Notes: a model not told the origin generated them from the letters alone. Positions 40,885 through 49,549 are shown, counted from the first letter of the stretch. The stretch: 64,000 nt of DNA from an uncultured Bacilli bacterium (GCA_934183155.1 CAKPSB010000005.1:1-64000); one strand, 5' to 3'. Made by a program: numbers and translations.

Positions 40885-41239
40885 GTGTTTTTTTTTGAAA
40901 CTTATTAATTCCAATAATACTTCCAAAAATTGCTGAGAAGATTAATATTAGAAAATAAATGCTTTTTTTTATATTAATTTCATCAAAAAGTATTGTGGCT
41001 ATTATGAAAAATGAAGTAATCATAAAGCCTATTTTTATTCCTTCAAGCCAGCCGTTTTTGTTTGCTTTCATACCTGTAAGTATTCCTGAGAAGATTAAAC
41101 TAATGATGGGAATTATCATTTTGCCGATAACTAGACCATTGTAATTTATTGTATTGAGATAATTTAAAGTTGTTAAAATTAAGGATAATGTTAGAAATAA
41201 AATAAATGTATAAAGGAAACTAAAAAAAATATTTTTCAT
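40877..41239 (-). CDS. TIGR04086-type membrane protein
   Basis: A 120-residue protein with four hydrophobic segments (about 5-25, 36-53, 68-85 and 90-110) and the pattern SGILTGMKANKNGWLEGIKIG between the second and third. This matches the YrzE/TIGR04086 family, of unknown function. ATG 41239 (minus) after AGAGGTG is chosen; the in-frame GTG upstream overlaps that site. The end overlaps the tgt 3' end by 8 bp. Confidence 0.75.
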   Translation of the reverse strand: MKNIFFSFLYTFILFLTLSLILTTLNYLNTINYNGLVIGKMIIPIISLIFSGILTGMKANKNGWLEGIKIGFMITSFFIIATILFDEINIKKSIYFLILIFSAIFGSIIGINKFQKKTPN

Positions 41240-41285
41240 AAGCACCTCTTTAATTAAAAATATGTCTATATATTTAAAATATGAA

Positions 41286-41314
41286 TTGCTTAATAAAAAA
41301 TATTATGTTATACT
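41286..41314 (+). promoter_or_regulatory. Promoter of the 41341-41949 gene
   Basis: TTGCTT (41286-41291), 17 bp, TATACT (41309-41314) with an extended TG. Confidence 0.65.
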
Positions 41315-41340
41315 AATTTTGAAAAGTAAGGATGGAGCTT

Positions 41341-41949
41341 ATGAATAAACAAGATGAAATAAAGAAAGATAATGATGATATTGAAGTGTTGGAGGTATGG
41401 GAACCACATGCTGATGAAATTACTTCTGCTAAAGATCGCCATATAAAAATGTCTCAAAAATCAGTGAATAGGATAGTTATAGCTTTGGTAACAATTGGAG
41501 CTTTTTTGGTAATGTGGTATTCAATATTTGCTCAACCGTTAGCTTTTAACAATAGACAAATGAAAACTGGGGCATGGAATATTAGCTTTGTTGATATGAA
41601 ATTAGAAAGTAAAATTGGTGGTGCTAGAGAATTAAGCCATCCTGATTATACAAGTACTAAAGCTAGTTTTTATGTTTCACTTACTGGTAAAGGTGATAAG
41701 ATTGTTTATGAATTAACTATTAAAAATAGTGGAACGATTGATGCTATGGTTGATGGTATTTATATAATTCCGGAAAATAAACCAAGTGATCAAATTATTT
41801 ATTCAGTTGGTGGTATTAATTTAGGCGATGAATTAAAGGCTGGGCAGTCTACTAAAATGACGGTTACGGCAATGTATAATAATGGCACATCTACTATTGG
41901 TACTGTTAGAAAAGATATGTCTGTTATAATAAATTATAAACAAAAATAA
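41341..41949 (+). CDS. Membrane-anchored protein with an Ig-like extracellular domain
   Basis: 202 residues. A ~45-residue charged cytoplasmic N-terminus precedes one membrane segment (about 46-65, RIVIALVTIGAFLVMWYSIF). The outer part is beta-rich, with YELTIKNSGTIDAMVDG, a pattern of CARDB/TasA-like domains. It has its own promoter and no partner gene. Exact family not recognised. The 225 bases after it hold only AT-rich sequence and the rpoZ promoter. Confidence 0.65.
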   Translation: MNKQDEIKKDNDDIEVLEVWEPHADEITSAKDRHIKMSQKSVNRIVIALVTIGAFLVMWYSIFAQPLAFNNRQMKTGAWNISFVDMKLESKIGGARELSHPDYTSTKASFYVSLTGKGDKIVYELTIKNSGTIDAMVDGIYIIPENKPSDQIIYSVGGINLGDELKAGQSTKMTVTAMYNNGTSTIGTVRKDMSVIINYKQK

Positions 41950-42126
41950 TATTGATTTTAAAAAATATTTAATTATTATAATAAGTTTTATAAAAAACTT
42001 GTATATAAAATTATAAAGTTAAAAAAGTTTAGTTTTTATTTAAATACTAGGCTTTTGTTTTTTTTAACAGTTTTATAAAAAGTTGTTTTTTGGCATGTTA
42101 AATAATGTCAAATTTTTGCTAGTTTG

Positions 42127-42155
42127 TTGAAAAAGTTATTAAAAAAGTATATATT
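42127..42155 (+). promoter_or_regulatory. Promoter of rpoZ
   Basis: TTGAAA (42127-42132), 17 bp, TATATT (42150-42155), 19 bases before the ATG. Confidence 0.65.
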
Positions 42156-42174
42156 TTGTATAGGAGGCGTTATT

Positions 42175-42390
42175 ATGATATATCCATCTATTGATGATTT
42201 ATTAAAAAAAATAGAATCAAAATATTTATTAGTTAATGTGGCTTCAAGGAGAGCTCGTGAAATGGATGAAACCGGATATTTTCAAATGAAGGAAAGTGAG
42301 TATAAATCTTCTAAAAATATTGGTAGAGCTTTGGAAGAAATTAATCGCGGATTGATTAAGATTAAATCTGTTTCTGAAAGTCAAGAATAA
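42175..42390 (+). CDS. rpoZ: RNA polymerase omega subunit
   Basis: A 71-residue protein. IYPSIDDLLKKIESKYLLVN and ASRRAREM are the omega signature. It assists assembly of RNA polymerase on beta-prime. ATG 42175 follows TAGGAGG. The usual neighbours gmk and coaBC/priA are absent; it stands alone with its own terminator. Confidence 0.88.
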   Translation: MIYPSIDDLLKKIESKYLLVNVASRRAREMDETGYFQMKESEYKSSKNIGRALEEINRGLIKIKSVSESQE

Positions 42391-42416
42391 ATCAAGGTGA
42401 ATTCTTTGATTTTTTT
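42390..42416 (+). terminator. Terminator of rpoZ
   Basis: AATCAAGG/CTTTGATT hairpin ending in T7, overlapping the stop codon. Confidence 0.8.
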
Positions 42417-42483
42417 ATATATTTAAATTTCTTTTTTATTAAAAAAGGAAATAGGCTTTAGATAAGGTATAATATATATAGAA

Positions 42484-42587
42484 ACAAAAAAAGGAACAGT
42501 ACCCCCTGAAGGACTGTTCCAAATAAAAGAATAAAAAGGGGCTGGCTAGTTTACACTAGCGCCAATTCAACTTCAATTGAATTGGTA
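42484..42587 (-). ncRNA. Candidate ~100-nt small RNA, minus strand
   Basis: On the minus strand a promoter TTGACA (42621-42616), 16 bp, TATTAT (42599-42594) is followed about 110 bases later by a perfect terminator: GGAACAGT/ACTGTTCC (42520-42513 with 42500-42493) and a T7 run. Between them are two more hairpins (CCAATTCA/TGAATTGG and GCTAGT/ACTAGC). The terminator loop is CCTTCAGGGGGT; its G5 could pair with AGCCCC upstream in the same RNA. No ORF fits. A plus-strand -10 (TATAAT 42468-42473) also faces the region. Antisense to the recG leader at its 5' end. Confidence 0.6.
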
Positions 42588-42659
42588 CTTAATATAATAT
42601 CAGGAAATAAAAATATGTCAATAGATTTTTTTAAAAAAATAGAAAATGAGGGAGAAAAT

Positions 42660-44642
42660 ATGAGGCTAGAGGATATTAATGGCTTAGGAATAACTACGCG
42701 AAAATATTTAAATGAACTTGGTATATATGATGTTTATGATTTGATTAATTATTTTCCTTTTAGATATGAAATTATTGAAAACACTGATTTATCTTTGATT
42801 AAGGATGGAGATAAAGTGGTATTAGGTGGTATAATTCAAAATGTGCCAAATATTTTTCATTTTAGTAAGAAGTTAAATAAAATGAGTTTTCATTTGGATA
42901 CTGGTAGGTTTATAACTAATGTTACTATATTTAATAGAGGCTTTTTAAAAAGTAAGTTGAATGTTGGAACTGTTGTGACGGTTATTGGTAAATATGATCA
43001 AAAACATAATAATATTACGGCAAGTGATATTAAATTTGGTTTAATTGAAAAAACATTAATTGAGCCAATTTATCATAGTTCATTTAAAATAACTAGTGCA
43101 AAAATTTCTAAAATTATAAATATGGTTTTAGATAAGGTAGAAGTTTTAGATTATGTGCCTAGTAAATTTAACAAAAAATATTTGTTTATGGATAAGAATA
43201 AGGCTATTTTGATTGCTCATAATCCTAAAGATAAAAATAGTTTGATGGCGGCTTTGAAAAAATTAAAATATGAGGAACTATTTTTGTTTATGTTGAAGAT
43301 TAATTATTTAAAAATGTCTAATGATAAAAATTTGGGAATTAGTCGTGATATTGCGTTTTCGAATGTACTTGAAATAGAAAAAAAACTTCCTTTTGAATTA
43401 ACCAGTGATCAGTTAAAAGCGGTAAGAAGTATATATGACGATTTACTTAGTAAAAAAAGTATGAATAGGCTATTACAAGGTGATGTTGGGAGTGGAAAAA
43501 CGGTGGTAGCTTTCATTAGTTTATATATAAATTTTTTATCGGGATATCAAGGAGCATTGATGGCACCAACTGAAATTTTAGCTACTCAGCATTATAATAA
43601 TTTTATAAAGCTTTTTCCAAATTTAAATACTGTTTTACTTACGGGTAAATTAAAGACTAAAGATAGGAAACTAGTACTGGATTTAATTAAAAAGGGTGAG
43701 GCTGATATTATTATAGGAACTCATGCTTTGATAAGTGAGGATGTTGTTTATAATAATTTGGGTTTGGTAATTACTGATGAACAGCATAGATTTGGAGTTG
43801 TTCAAAGAGGAAATTTGAAAAATAAAGGTATTACGCCAGATATTTTATATATGAGTGCGACGCCTATTCCTAGAACTTATGCATTGACATTATATGGTGA
43901 TATGGATATTTCTAGTATTAGAACTATGCCAAGTGGTAGAAGACCGGTAAAAACTTTGCTGAAGAAAAATAGTGAAATAACGGATGTTTTATATATGATG
44001 CTTGCTGAAATTAAGAAGCATCATCAAGTTTATGTTATTGCGCCTTTGGTTGAAGAAAGCGATAAAATTGATTTAGAGAATATATATAATTTGGAAGAAA
44101 AAATGAATAAAGCTTTTGGCAAAATATGTCATATAGGAGTATTACATGGAAAAATGAAAGCCTTCGAAAAAGCTGAGGTTATGGAAAAGTTTAAAAATAA
44201 TGAAATACAGATTTTAATAAGTACAACGGTTATTGAAGTTGGGGTTGATGTTGCTAATGCTACTATGATGGTTATTTTTGATAGTTATCGTTTTGGTCTT
44301 TCTGCTTTACATCAATTGCGTGGAAGAGTTGGCAGGAGTTCACTTGAGAGTTATTGTATTCTTATTAGTGATAAAGAAACTAAACGGTTAGAGGTTTTGA
44401 CTAAAACTAATGATGGGTTTAAGGTTAGTGAAGAAGATTTTAAATTGAGAGGCGGCGGTGATATATTTGGTGTACGTCAAAGTGGTGATATGAATTTTAA
44501 ATTAGCTAATGTTAAAAATGATTATGATATGCTTTTAAGAGCAAAAGAAGATAGTGAAGAATTTATGAAAAATCATGATTTTGAGGATGAGAAGTATGCT
44601 TATATTAGAAAAATTGTTATTAATTCTACTAATTTAGATTGA
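42660..44642 (+). CDS. recG: ATP-dependent DNA helicase RecG
   Basis: 660 residues. An N-terminal wedge OB domain is followed by helicase motifs: Walker A LLQGDVGSGKTVVA, MAPTEILATQH, GTHALI, DEQHRFGV, MSATPIPRT, TTVIEVGVDVANATMM and QLRGRVGRS. It remodels stalled forks and Holliday junctions. ATG 42660 behind GAGGGAG is chosen; the frame is open to 42582, but that overlaps the small-RNA promoter region. The usual RecG C-terminus is complete. Confidence 0.95.
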   Translation: MRLEDINGLGITTRKYLNELGIYDVYDLINYFPFRYEIIENTDLSLIKDGDKVVLGGIIQNVPNIFHFSKKLNKMSFHLDTGRFITNVTIFNRGFLKSKLNVGTVVTVIGKYDQKHNNITASDIKFGLIEKTLIEPIYHSSFKITSAKISKIINMVLDKVEVLDYVPSKFNKKYLFMDKNKAILIAHNPKDKNSLMAALKKLKYEELFLFMLKINYLKMSNDKNLGISRDIAFSNVLEIEKKLPFELTSDQLKAVRSIYDDLLSKKSMNRLLQGDVGSGKTVVAFISLYINFLSGYQGALMAPTEILATQHYNNFIKLFPNLNTVLLTGKLKTKDRKLVLDLIKKGEADIIIGTHALISEDVVYNNLGLVITDEQHRFGVVQRGNLKNKGITPDILYMSATPIPRTYALTLYGDMDISSIRTMPSGRRPVKTLLKKNSEITDVLYMMLAEIKKHHQVYVIAPLVEESDKIDLENIYNLEEKMNKAFGKICHIGVLHGKMKAFEKAEVMEKFKNNEIQILISTTVIEVGVDVANATMMVIFDSYRFGLSALHQLRGRVGRSSLESYCILISDKETKRLEVLTKTNDGFKVSEEDFKLRGGGDIFGVRQSGDMNFKLANVKNDYDMLLRAKEDSEEFMKNHDFEDEKYAYIRKIVINSTNLD

Positions 44643-44676
44643 TGTGTAAACTATACATTAATGGGATGTGAAATTA

Positions 44677-44705
44677 TTGACTTTTAGATTTGAATAAACT
44701 ATACT
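44677..44705 (+). promoter_or_regulatory. Promoter of the 44712 small RNA
   Basis: TTGACT (44677-44682), 17 bp, TATACT (44700-44705), in the gap after recG. Confidence 0.65.
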
Positions 44706-44711
44706 TTTAGT

Positions 44712-44809
44712 GCATAGGTAGTTTTGCTTATGCAAGGTTTCTTATTTATGATTTTAATATGAATAAGTAATCTTTACCCCCTGAAGAGAGCCGCTTGGCT
44801 CTCATTTTT
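44712..44809 (+). ncRNA. Candidate ~98-nt small RNA after recG
   Basis: Between the promoter at 44677-44705 and an intrinsic terminator (GAGAGCC/GGCTCTC, 44786-44803, then T5) lies about 100 bases with no ORF. A 5' hairpin TGCATA/TATGCA is followed by an AU-rich stretch and then an open segment TTACCCCCTGAAG just before the terminator. That C-rich segment is complementary to the G-rich terminator loop of the small RNA at 42484-42587. Such C-rich single strands in Gram-positive small RNAs typically target ribosome-binding sites. Confidence 0.55.
44777..44791 (+). repeat. 15-bp direct repeat, copy 1
   Basis: CCCCCTGAAGAGAGC, identical to 49753-49767. A shorter relative (TACCCCCTGAAG) lies at 42500-42511. 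The two long copies are 4,976 bp apart and bracket the accessory genes. Confidence 0.75.
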
Positions 44810-44984
44810 GTTTTAAAGCCAGTGTTTATAATGGTTTTTGATTTTTGAAATTAAAATATTTGGTCCAATTTTGGTCCAATTTTATTTGGCATTTTCCCAC
44901 ATTTTTGCCCATTTTATAAGGAATTAAAAGGAAGTTGCTTGGTACCAAGATAATTATGTATAAGGCATAAAAATCGTATGTAAT
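44810..44984. other. Gap between small RNA and HsdR remnant
   Basis: Contains a tandem pair of 11-bp TTTGGTCCAAT units (44859-44880). On the minus strand a frame without start reads GKNVGKCQIKLDQNWTKYF before a stop near 44829. It resembles the tail of some phage integrases, but I cannot support it as a gene. Confidence 0.4.
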
Positions 44985-45290
44985 TTGTGTCTATTATTAA
45001 AAAGTTGTAATTACAAATGCCTAGAAACTTTTATGAATAGTAAAAAGAAAGAAGAGCTAGATAAGATAATTGTAGAAGAGAATCCTAATAAAGAAGAAAC
45101 ATATAACTTTATTCAAAGATCATTTGAACAGGGAAGAGTAGAAACTAATGGTACAGAAGTATCAACAATACTTCCTCCAATGAGTATGTTTACTCCTAAT
45201 AATGATAGACAAGAAAAGAAGAATAAAGTTATAGATAAACTATTAGAATTCTTTGATAAATTCTTCAGTATATCTAACAATAAATTCTAA
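44985..45290 (+). pseudogene. hsdR: Truncated type I restriction enzyme subunit HsdR (C-terminal stump)
   Basis: About 86-100 residues. The segment from 45033 (NSKKKEELDKIIVEEN, EETYNFIQRSFEQGRV, TNGTEVSTILPPMSMF, KVIDKLLEFFDKFF) matches the C-terminal end of Gram-positive type I HsdR proteins: the EEL-DKII helix, the TGT/LPP-MS-F turn and the final KL--FF-KFF. Over 900 N-terminal residues, with the nuclease and helicase, are missing, and there are no hsdM or hsdS genes. There is no good ribosome-binding site. It is a relic of a restriction-modification locus. Confidence 0.75.
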
Positions 45291-45373
45291 TTTAGTGGTA
45301 TAATATAAATAAATAATAGAGTGTGTTTCATTTTTAAGATGGAATATGCTCTTTTTTAGTTAGGAGGAATATA

Positions 45374-48300
45374 ATGATTCCAGAATTAGTTTTTAATAAT
45401 AATATGGAAAAATTAAATAAAGAGGATGCCGAAGCAATAAAACATTTAAGAGAAGAATTAAAAAATTATAATATGATTGATTTTCTATTACAAATATCTG
45501 GATTAATTTTAATTCCTGAAAATCAAAGCAAATCGGTTATTTTTCAAGCAATTATAAGTACGGCTCTATCATTAAAGCACGATGATTTTAAGAGTGAAAA
45601 TATCATGAGTCGCAATAAGCTTGAGTACTTTATTAAAGAATTTTCAAATCTTAATAGAAAATATATGATAGATCCTCCTGAATTTCCTTTTGCATTACCT
45701 GCCATTTATTATGGAAATTATCATTTGTTTATGGGAGCTAGCACGTTAGCTCCACATTATTTAGATCATATGTTAAAAATATTAGGTGTCCATAAAGATG
45801 ACTTTCCATATGAAGATTATAGAAAATTTAATACTGTTGTTAAGGGTTTACTAAATGTATCCGAGTTTGTTTATAATTCATTAAATATTAAACTTAATGA
45901 TTTAAAATCTTTTAATAAAGATATTGATATCAAAATACCTTCAGCTAGCGTTCTTAAATCCAGTAAAGAAACAGTGACTTTTAGTAAAGAAGATATGGTT
46001 GAATTATTTGGAGAACAATATGAACAACTTGTTATTGAATTTGGAGAAATAAGTATTGATGAAATAGATGATTTCGATAATCAGAAGTTTTATCGTAAAC
46101 CATTTGTTAGATATGGTGAGAAATTTGTTTTGGTAGATTGCACTGTTATTATCATGCTATTAATGGATATGATAATTAAGTTTTTCATGTCATATAAAAT
46201 TGATGTTCTAAAAGATTATAATCTTTTGCTTTTACAGGACTTGCATAGAGATTTTACACGCATGGGTTTCCAATTATTAGATAGCAAACAATTTGAATTG
46301 GAACTTGAAAGTAATAATATAGTTGATGAATCTATATATTTGTGTGGCAATGATATAGTTTTTTACAATATTGTTTTATTTGATGATGGAAAAGACTATG
46401 AAACTAACAAAGAATATAAATATTCAATAAATAATAATTATATAAGTAATCGAATAAAAAAGGTCAAAAAACAATTATTAAAACATGGTTTTAAAGAAGA
46501 TAAAATTGTAGTAATCATTACTCCGACAACTATTGGTAGAAATACTATATGCGCAGTATATTTGAATTCTAATAAAAATTTACTAATGCTTTCTCCATAT
46601 GAATTAACGTCAATATGTATTAATGAGTCTGAAGAAAATATGTTTTTATACAAGTATATTGTCGCTAGAAATAGATTAAAACATTATAAAAAGAATTTGT
46701 TTACTGAACTAAATTTTGTTGCTTTTTTTTCTGAAAGAGATAAATCATTCTATCTAGGTAATGAATGTGATTCAAAAGAAGCATCATTGTTTTTTATTGG
46801 TGAATATAGTAGTGATTATATTTTAAAATCTTATATAAAAAATGGTTATCACTTAGCTCTTTTTAGTAGAACATCTTTATTAGAAGTGATGAAAAAGGAA
46901 GATGGAGTTTGTTTTGCTCCTGGATTATTTTATAAGCGTCAATTAAACAATTTGCTTGAATTTAATAAATTTAATATATGGGTTTTAAGCGAAGAAAATA
47001 TTGATAATAATTCTTATCATATAACAAATCTAATTATAGATATGATTTCATATTGGTTAAATCAATTTTCAACATTATTTAAAGATTTGAATGGAGTGTT
47101 TAAAATTAATATTCATTGTGATCCATCAATATATATTACACATTATGATAAAGATAGCAAAGTTGGTAAAATATTATTCAATATTAATAGTAGACAGTTA
47201 GACATTACTTTCGAAAAAAACTCTTTAAGGTATTTCGAATCCACTGATAATGATAAAGAAAAAGATTTTATATCTAATATAGTAAAGAAAATATGTGAAA
47301 TCTATCAAATTGAGTATCCAAGTGAGTTGATTAATCAGATTTTTAGTAATAAGTATAAAAAGAAACTAATTATTATGAATTCTAATGATGATGGGTATAT
47401 GCTTCCTTTTGAAGATGAATGTGTTTTATGCGTTAGTAATGTTATTTCAAATTTGATAATAGATGATGTAGGACTATATTTAAAAGATGACAAAAAAATA
47501 CCTTATGGGAAAATAGAAGATTATAAAATTTTAAATGATGTCGTTGGACATCTATACAATAATATTCTGAAGAACATTAAAAAGTATAATAAGCGTCAGT
47601 TAATAGATTTTTTATATCTAGAGTTTGAAAAAAATTTATCATCATTATTAATAAGGCAAGCAAATTATGCTAGCAATTTAGTATGTTATCCTGATAGAAA
47701 AAAAGAGATAGATGAAAAGATAAATGATTTGAATCGAACTTCAGTCGCATTAAAATTTATCATAGAATTAGTTTCATCAATTAAAATAGATGGAACCGAT
47801 GATATTTCGCTATATGAAATTGAATATATTTTAACAGAAGCTTCCAAAATAATTGATTATGCATATACATGTGATATTTACAACTATAAAATGGCCGATA
47901 ATACATTAACCTTATTAAATTCTAATCGATTAGGGTACAATAAAGATTTCTTGATAAGGGCAAACCATTTTTTAAAAAATGCAAAGATGGGTAGGATGGG
48001 ATCCAGAGCAAAAGATAAACAAAAAATGATATCGCAATATGAAACTGAGAAAAAAGATATTCCTGGATTTGAAGAGGCTTTTGAAGATGAATTTGGATTT
48101 GCATTTAAAGATTTTACTGAAGTAACTGTATCATTGTTGGAAATAGCTGAGGATAAAAATGGTGACTTTAACACATTGTATTCAACGACTATAAAAGAAC
48201 TAAAAGATCACATAAAAAATAAAGTTAGTGATGATACTTTAAATAAAATTATTTTATATTTATCTCAAGTTGAAAGAGAAGATTATTTAAATCCGCCTAC

Positions 48301-48973
48301 ACCATATCGAAATGTAGATGTATTTCCATGGAGAAACAATAGGGAACTTTCATTAAATAGAAAACCACTTATTATTTATAAAGACGAAATTATTTATGGC
48401 TATAGGTCTCTTTTAAATGCGATATACTTTTTGTTCGAAATAATTAATAATGCTACATTTAAGGCAAGAAGCAAAAAGATGAAAACTTACCTTGGTATTA
48501 TAAACAAACAAAGTGGAGAAGACTTTAACGAAAAAGTATATAATTATTTGTGTACATTTCCAAATTCCATTGTAGATAAAAAAGTTAGTAAAATTAATGG
48601 TATAAAAATTAATGATTCAGATAAGAATACATTAGGAGATATTGATGTACTTTTTATCTCTAAAAAGTTTAAAAGAATTATTGTATGTGAAGTTAAAAAT
48701 TTTGAATTATCAAGAAATATGTATGAAATGTATAATGAATACCATGATTTGTTTGACCCTGATAATGAAAAAAGCTTTTATAATAAGCATATGAAAAGAG
48801 TAGAGTGGTGCAAAGATCATATTATGGATATTATTCAACATTATGGCTTAGAAAAGAAAAAATGGAGAATTGATTATTGCTTTATTGTTAATGAACCTTT
48901 GATAAGTGATAAAGCCATGAAAGTTAATATAAATGCTTATGTATTAGAAAATATAGATAAATTCATTAAATAA
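45374..48973 (+). CDS. 1,199-residue protein with C-terminal PD-(D/E)XK-like nuclease domain; defence candidate
   Basis: Starts at ATG 45374 after TTAGGAGG; a TATAAT at 45299-45304 may be its -10. The first ~1,000 residues are helical and charged with no motif I recognise; RKPFVRYGEKFVLVDC (about 238-253) is the clearest globular patch. Near the C-terminus, GEDFNEKVYNYL (about 1048), GDIDVLFI (about 1088, Asp) and IIVCEVKNF (about 1105, Glu-x-Lys) fit the restriction-endonuclease-like core: helix Glu, strand Asp, ExK. No membrane segment, ATPase or helicase motif is seen. It lies after an HsdR stump and within integrase debris, so an anti-phage role is plausible but inferred. It ends at its own terminator. 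Confidence 0.7.
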   Translation: MIPELVFNNNMEKLNKEDAEAIKHLREELKNYNMIDFLLQISGLILIPENQSKSVIFQAIISTALSLKHDDFKSENIMSRNKLEYFIKEFSNLNRKYMIDPPEFPFALPAIYYGNYHLFMGASTLAPHYLDHMLKILGVHKDDFPYEDYRKFNTVVKGLLNVSEFVYNSLNIKLNDLKSFNKDIDIKIPSASVLKSSKETVTFSKEDMVELFGEQYEQLVIEFGEISIDEIDDFDNQKFYRKPFVRYGEKFVLVDCTVIIMLLMDMIIKFFMSYKIDVLKDYNLLLLQDLHRDFTRMGFQLLDSKQFELELESNNIVDESIYLCGNDIVFYNIVLFDDGKDYETNKEYKYSINNNYISNRIKKVKKQLLKHGFKEDKIVVIITPTTIGRNTICAVYLNSNKNLLMLSPYELTSICINESEENMFLYKYIVARNRLKHYKKNLFTELNFVAFFSERDKSFYLGNECDSKEASLFFIGEYSSDYILKSYIKNGYHLALFSRTSLLEVMKKEDGVCFAPGLFYKRQLNNLLEFNKFNIWVLSEENIDNNSYHITNLIIDMISYWLNQFSTLFKDLNGVFKINIHCDPSIYITHYDKDSKVGKILFNINSRQLDITFEKNSLRYFESTDNDKEKDFISNIVKKICEIYQIEYPSELINQIFSNKYKKKLIIMNSNDDGYMLPFEDECVLCVSNVISNLIIDDVGLYLKDDKKIPYGKIEDYKILNDVVGHLYNNILKNIKKYNKRQLIDFLYLEFEKNLSSLLIRQANYASNLVCYPDRKKEIDEKINDLNRTSVALKFIIELVSSIKIDGTDDISLYEIEYILTEASKIIDYAYTCDIYNYKMADNTLTLLNSNRLGYNKDFLIRANHFLKNAKMGRMGSRAKDKQKMISQYETEKKDIPGFEEAFEDEFGFAFKDFTEVTVSLLEIAEDKNGDFNTLYSTTIKELKDHIKNKVSDDTLNKIILYLSQVEREDYLNPPTPYRNVDVFPWRNNRELSLNRKPLIIYKDEIIYGYRSLLNAIYFLFEIINNATFKARSKKMKTYLGIINKQSGEDFNEKVYNYLCTFPNSIVDKKVSKINGIKINDSDKNTLGDIDVLFISKKFKRIIVCEVKNFELSRNMYEMYNEYHDLFDPDNEKSFYNKHMKRVEWCKDHIMDIIQHYGLEKKKWRIDYCFIVNEPLISDKAMKVNINAYVLENIDKFIK

Positions 48974-48975
48974 AT

Positions 48976-49005
48976 AAGAGTCGAAATTAATCGGCTCTTT
49001 CTTTA
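48976..49005. terminator. Terminator between the nuclease gene and minus-strand genes
   Basis: AAGAGTCG/CGGCTCTT hairpin followed by TTCTTT. The convergent 48987-49268 gene ends inside it, so it may act in both directions. Confidence 0.75.
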
Positions 49006-49268
49006 TGACTTAAAAATGATATTTTTTCTGCTTTAATTATTAAACCATTTTCATCAGCATCTATTTTGCCCTTGATACCAATTAAAGAATTATCTTCACA
49101 ATTGTTTATTATTTTATTTGCAACATCTGTGCTAGTAATAATTGGAATAGTTAAATCTCCATCTTCATCATTTATAACAATAACTAAACAAGAAACATTA
49201 TCATCAATAATTTTTGTTGATCTATATCTTCCAAGCAAAAGACAATCTATCGTTAATCTCCTTATCAA
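48987..49268 (-). CDS. Small OB-fold-like protein (SSB-like), 93 residues or shorter
   Basis: The sequence alternates beta-strand-like stretches: TIDCLLLGRYRSTKI, VSCLVIVINDEDGDLTIPII, SLIGIKGKIDADENGLIIKA and EKISFLS at the end. The GIKGKI-ADE-GLIIKAEKI pattern is typical of single-strand DNA-binding OB folds. It overlaps the end of the upstream HTH gene by 47 bp; TTG 49268 is the only upstream start in frame and has no ribosome-binding site, so the start is uncertain. Probably an accessory of a mobile element. Confidence 0.5.
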   Translation of the reverse strand: MIRRLTIDCLLLGRYRSTKIIDDNVSCLVIVINDEDGDLTIPIITSTDVANKIINNCEDNSLIGIKGKIDADENGLIIKAEKISFLSHKERAD

Positions 49269-49500
49269 AGTATGCTATTGATTTAAGAAACTCTATATCT
49301 AGATCAAAGTACTTGATGACTTCTTTAGTAGGTATACAATAAGCAGACATAAACTTGTTAGGCTCTTTTTTTCTAAACTCTTTCTCAATGGATTGTTTAA
49401 TTGTGCTAGCTGTTGAAGCAGAAACATTTGCTATCCTCATGATATCTTGATTAGAACACCAGGGTTTTGATATTATCTCTAATATTTCCTTAGCAATCAC
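49222..49500 (-). CDS. Small HTH DNA-binding protein
   Basis: 92 residues from GTG 49500 (minus) after AAAGGAGG. An N-terminal helix-turn-helix (WCSNQDIMRIANVSASTAST, about 14-33) precedes a Lys-rich stretch and an acidic C-terminus. It could be an excisionase-like or replication-initiation accessory, or a repressor of the island. It forms a two-gene unit with the OB-fold-like gene. The frame is open to TTG 49518, but that lies before the ribosome-binding site. Confidence 0.6.
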   Translation of the reverse strand: MIAKEILEIISKPWCSNQDIMRIANVSASTASTIKQSIEKEFRKKEPNKFMSAYCIPTKEVIKYFDLDIEFLKSIAYFDKEINDRLSFAWKI

Positions 49501-49503
49501 ACA

Positions 49504-49526
49504 AATACCTCCTTTCAAAAGGTATT
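49504..49526 (-). promoter_or_regulatory. Hairpin sequestering the HTH gene ribosome-binding site
   Basis: AATACCT and AGGTATT pair across a 9-base loop. On the minus strand the 3' arm contains part of the GGAGG of the HTH gene, so the fold would reduce its translation. Confidence 0.45.
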
Positions 49527-49549
49527 GTATTAATCACTTATTTATTGGT

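Noticed and set aside
44829..44930. Second integrase C-terminus on the minus strand (GKNVGKCQIKLDQNWTKYF)
   Set aside because: Resembles integrase tails in composition, but no conserved catalytic motif is present and there is no start, so it is mentioned only as gap content.
47884..48174. Minus-strand ORFs inside the large nuclease gene
   Set aside because: Shadow frames of AT-rich coding sequence without ribosome-binding sites.
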